Part shown: positions 61,844-64,000 of the stretch, in pieces
Numbering within the stretch: position 1 is the stretch's first letter
Layout of the letters: the number at the start of each line of letters is the position of its first letter
Source: Helicobacteraceae bacterium
GTDB lineage: Bacteria > Campylobacterota > Campylobacteria > Campylobacterales > SZUA-545
Direction of reading: 5' to 3'
Assembly: GCA_031286325.1 (NCBI GenBank)
Contig: JAITUT010000005.1
Span: forward strand, 1-64,000
Length of the DNA stretch: 64,000 nt
Program-made: the position numbers and the translations under genes
The notes under the pieces: model-generated
The model's input: the letters and a program-made list of their open reading frames with translations, nothing else
Told to the model about the DNA's origin: nothing
The model's database searches: none

Positions 61844-62517
61844 TGCGCCGCGCATTCACTATGATAGAGATCGTTTTTGTGATCGTGATTTTGGGGATTT
61901 TGGCGACGATCGCGCTGGCGCGTTTCGCGAGTATTGCCGATGACGCGGCGATCGCGGCGGAGAAAAACTCTATCGGCGCGATCAGATCAAGCATTGAGAC
62001 GATCAAAGTAAGGGCGTTGGCTCATTACGAGGTGAATATCTCCGCGCTGGACGCCGCAGGCAAATTTCACCACGCCGCTTTCGGCAGGCTTTCGAACAAT
62101 CTTGCGACGGCTTCGGGCGAGCAAAATGTGAGTACTTCGGGCTACCCTAATTCGCTCTCGTTCGCGGCGTGGGGCGCGGGCGGCGTTTCGCAAAAAGAAG
62201 CCACGCGCGTTACGCCCTCGCGCGCGTCCGCCGCGTTTGACAATGACGCGCGGGGACCGACCGCTTGCGCCGTTGCGTTAGAGCCGAGCAGCCGCGAAAA
62301 TTTTGAGACCTTTGAGAGCGCGGCGGCGGCGGGGTTAAACAACGCGAACGCGGCGCTGGAGGCTACCCCCGCCGATCTCAGAGGCGGAATTACGAGCGTG
62401 ATCGTGAGCAAAGCCTCGCGCTCGATCTCCGATAAATCCCTCGACATCTGCAACGGCAAAGGCTGGCTCTACAACTCGCGAGCGGGAAATATAGTTTTGG
62501 TTGGGGAGTGTTTTTAG
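61843..62517 (+). CDS. type II pseudopilin-like protein
   Basis: Prepilin motif RRAFTMIEIVFVIVILGILATIALARF. Confidence 0.85.
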   Translation: MRRAFTMIEIVFVIVILGILATIALARFASIADDAAIAAEKNSIGAIRSSIETIKVRALAHYEVNISALDAAGKFHHAAFGRLSNNLATASGEQNVSTSGYPNSLSFAAWGAGGVSQKEATRVTPSRASAAFDNDARGPTACAVALEPSSRENFETFESAAAAGLNNANAALEATPADLRGGITSVIVSKASRSISDKSLDICNGKGWLYNSRAGNIVLVGECF

Positions 62518-62551
62518 TATTAGCGTAAAGCCGCGAATTGTCTAAAATAGG

Positions 62552-63238
62552 TTGAAGCTGTGTTATTATTTACCTAAAAGGCTTTCTATGGAAAAACCTA
62601 TGAAAATAGTTTTAGGCGCGGTTGTTCTCTCTGCAATTTCCCTTACTGTCGCGGCTTATTGGCGCCCTCTTGAACATCCGCCCAGAGCGGGTAGCGGGGC
62701 CAGCGACGGAGTAGTTTCCGTTACGGACGATCGCGCTAGCGCGGAGGGAGTTTTGCGTTTCCATAGAGATATTGGCACAGGCAAGCCGCACGACGGTCAT
62801 AGGTTAGATTGTTTCAAAAAATTAGGGGTATGCTTTGACTTTGTCGCGGCTTATGATAATCCTGAAAAACTAGGAAGCGGTTACATAAAGCCCGAAGTCT
62901 TTGTTTATAAAATTACGACGTGGAATGAGGAGACAATCGCCGCCTTTTACGACGACGGTCTTTGCGTTAAAGCGGCGGGCTGGTTTCTAGACCTTAAAAC
63001 CAAAAACGTCTATTACAGAAAGAGCGCGGACGAAACCGCCCAAAATAACGGGCGTTGCGACGAGGATCGCGAAGAAGCGTTGTTAATGAAGTGGACTGAG
63101 GCTGATTATTACGATCGCGGTGAAGAGTGCGACGAGAAACTCTATAAAATCTATATCTATAAATACTACGGCGAGCGCGGCGAGCGCGTTTGCCTCTGGG
63201 AGAAAAACTATCTTATAAGCCATTCCGCGCAGCGTTAA
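62552..63238 (+). CDS. hypothetical membrane-anchored protein, paralogue of the gene at 63364
   Basis: LRFHRDIGTG...RLDCFKKLGVCFDFV...WFLDLKTKNVYYRKSADETAQNNGRC shared with 63364-64000. Confidence 0.65.
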   Translation: MKLCYYLPKRLSMEKPMKIVLGAVVLSAISLTVAAYWRPLEHPPRAGSGASDGVVSVTDDRASAEGVLRFHRDIGTGKPHDGHRLDCFKKLGVCFDFVAAYDNPEKLGSGYIKPEVFVYKITTWNEETIAAFYDDGLCVKAAGWFLDLKTKNVYYRKSADETAQNNGRCDEDREEALLMKWTEADYYDRGEECDEKLYKIYIYKYYGERGERVCLWEKNYLISHSAQR

Positions 63239-63363
63239 ACTCCGCTTTTATAATTTCATTTTCTCTGCGTTTAAGCCGCGTTAGTCCTTCAATAAACGCT
63301 TAAATCCGCGAGGGTTAAAAACAGGCGAAACGATCTCGCGGATTACGGCGCGGAAACGATATT

Positions 63364-64000
63364 TTACTGTTGCCGTTCGGCTCTAATTTTCTTGACCGCG
63401 TTAATTAAGGATAATGGATTCTCCTTATTTGCTAAATAGTTTTGTTCCCAGCGGCAAACGCGGATCGCGGCGTTATCGCTCTCGCACTCTTTGCCCTCGT
63501 CGTAAGATAGAACCTCGTCCGCGTTCATTAGCAGGGCTTCGGCGTCGTGATACCCAATGCAACGCCCGTCATTTTGGACGGTTTCGTCGACAGTCCTTAT
63601 ATAATAGGCGTTTTTGGTTTTAAGATCGAGAAACCAAGACGATTTAACGCAAAAAAAATCATCGCGAAACGCGGCAACCATATCTTGATCCCACGCCGCG
63701 ATCTCATAAACATACGTTTGTAGCATTGTGGAACCGCGACCCCCAAGATTAAAATAATGCACGACAAAGTCAAAGCATAACCCAAAATTTTTGAAACACT
63801 CTAACCGATAAATATCGTGCCGCGTCCACCAGTCCGCGCCAATCTCTCTATGAAAACGCAAAACTCCGTCCGCGCTCGCGCGCTCGTCCGCAACGAAAAT
63901 TTCTCCGCTTACTATCGGTTTGGGCGGAGCTTCAATATATCGCCAAAAATCTCCGAAAAAAAGCTCCGCGCAGACAACAAGCCCGACTAAAGAGAAGACA
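63364..64000 (-). CDS. hypothetical protein, paralogue of 62552-63238, truncated by window edge
   Basis: Frame remains open upstream of the listed Met to the edge: VVCAELFFGDFWRYIEAPPKPIVSGEIFVADERASADGVLRFHREIG. Confidence 0.65.
   Translation of the reverse strand, partial: VFSLVGLVVCAELFFGDFWRYIEAPPKPIVSGEIFVADERASADGVLRFHREIGADWWTRHDIYRLECFKNFGLCFDFVVHYFNLGGRGSTMLQTYVYEIAAWDQDMVAAFRDDFFCVKSSWFLDLKTKNAYYIRTVDETVQNDGRCIGYHDAEALLMNADEVLSYDEGKECESDNAAIRVCRWEQNYLANKENPLSLINAVKKIRAERQQ

Overview
The window looks like a Campylobacterota-type (epsilonproteobacterial) chromosome segment. This is inferred from nrfHA with a Crp/Fnr regulator, XerH-like recombinase, PglC-like transferase, PflB-like TPR protein and selAB. 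No database search was possible. The centrepiece is a minus-strand operon of about nine genes (8711-18323) around a Family 2A (SrpI-like) encapsulin shell and a SufS-type cysteine desulfurase with a cargo-like N-terminal extension. It also contains cysK, a SAT (EpsC/CysE), a cystathionine synthase/lyase interrupted by one in-frame TAG, a MalY/PatB C-S lyase, a CysM-like synthase, a JAMM protease, and a fused ubiquitin-like sulfur carrier + E1 + rhodanese protein. The operon is bracketed by two direct copies of a composite repeat and is poor in the GCGATCGC octamer that saturates the rest of the window. Its promoter carries an AGTAA-N10-TTACT dyad that recurs upstream of sbp, cysW and cysA in a sulfate-assimilation cluster about 30 kb away. 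Other content: an RHS lipoprotein locus split by two frameshifts with candidate immunity genes and decayed duplicates, a second RHS remnant, selAB, rplU/rpmA, hom, thrC, der, ftsW/rodA, dcd, coaX and five tRNA genes.
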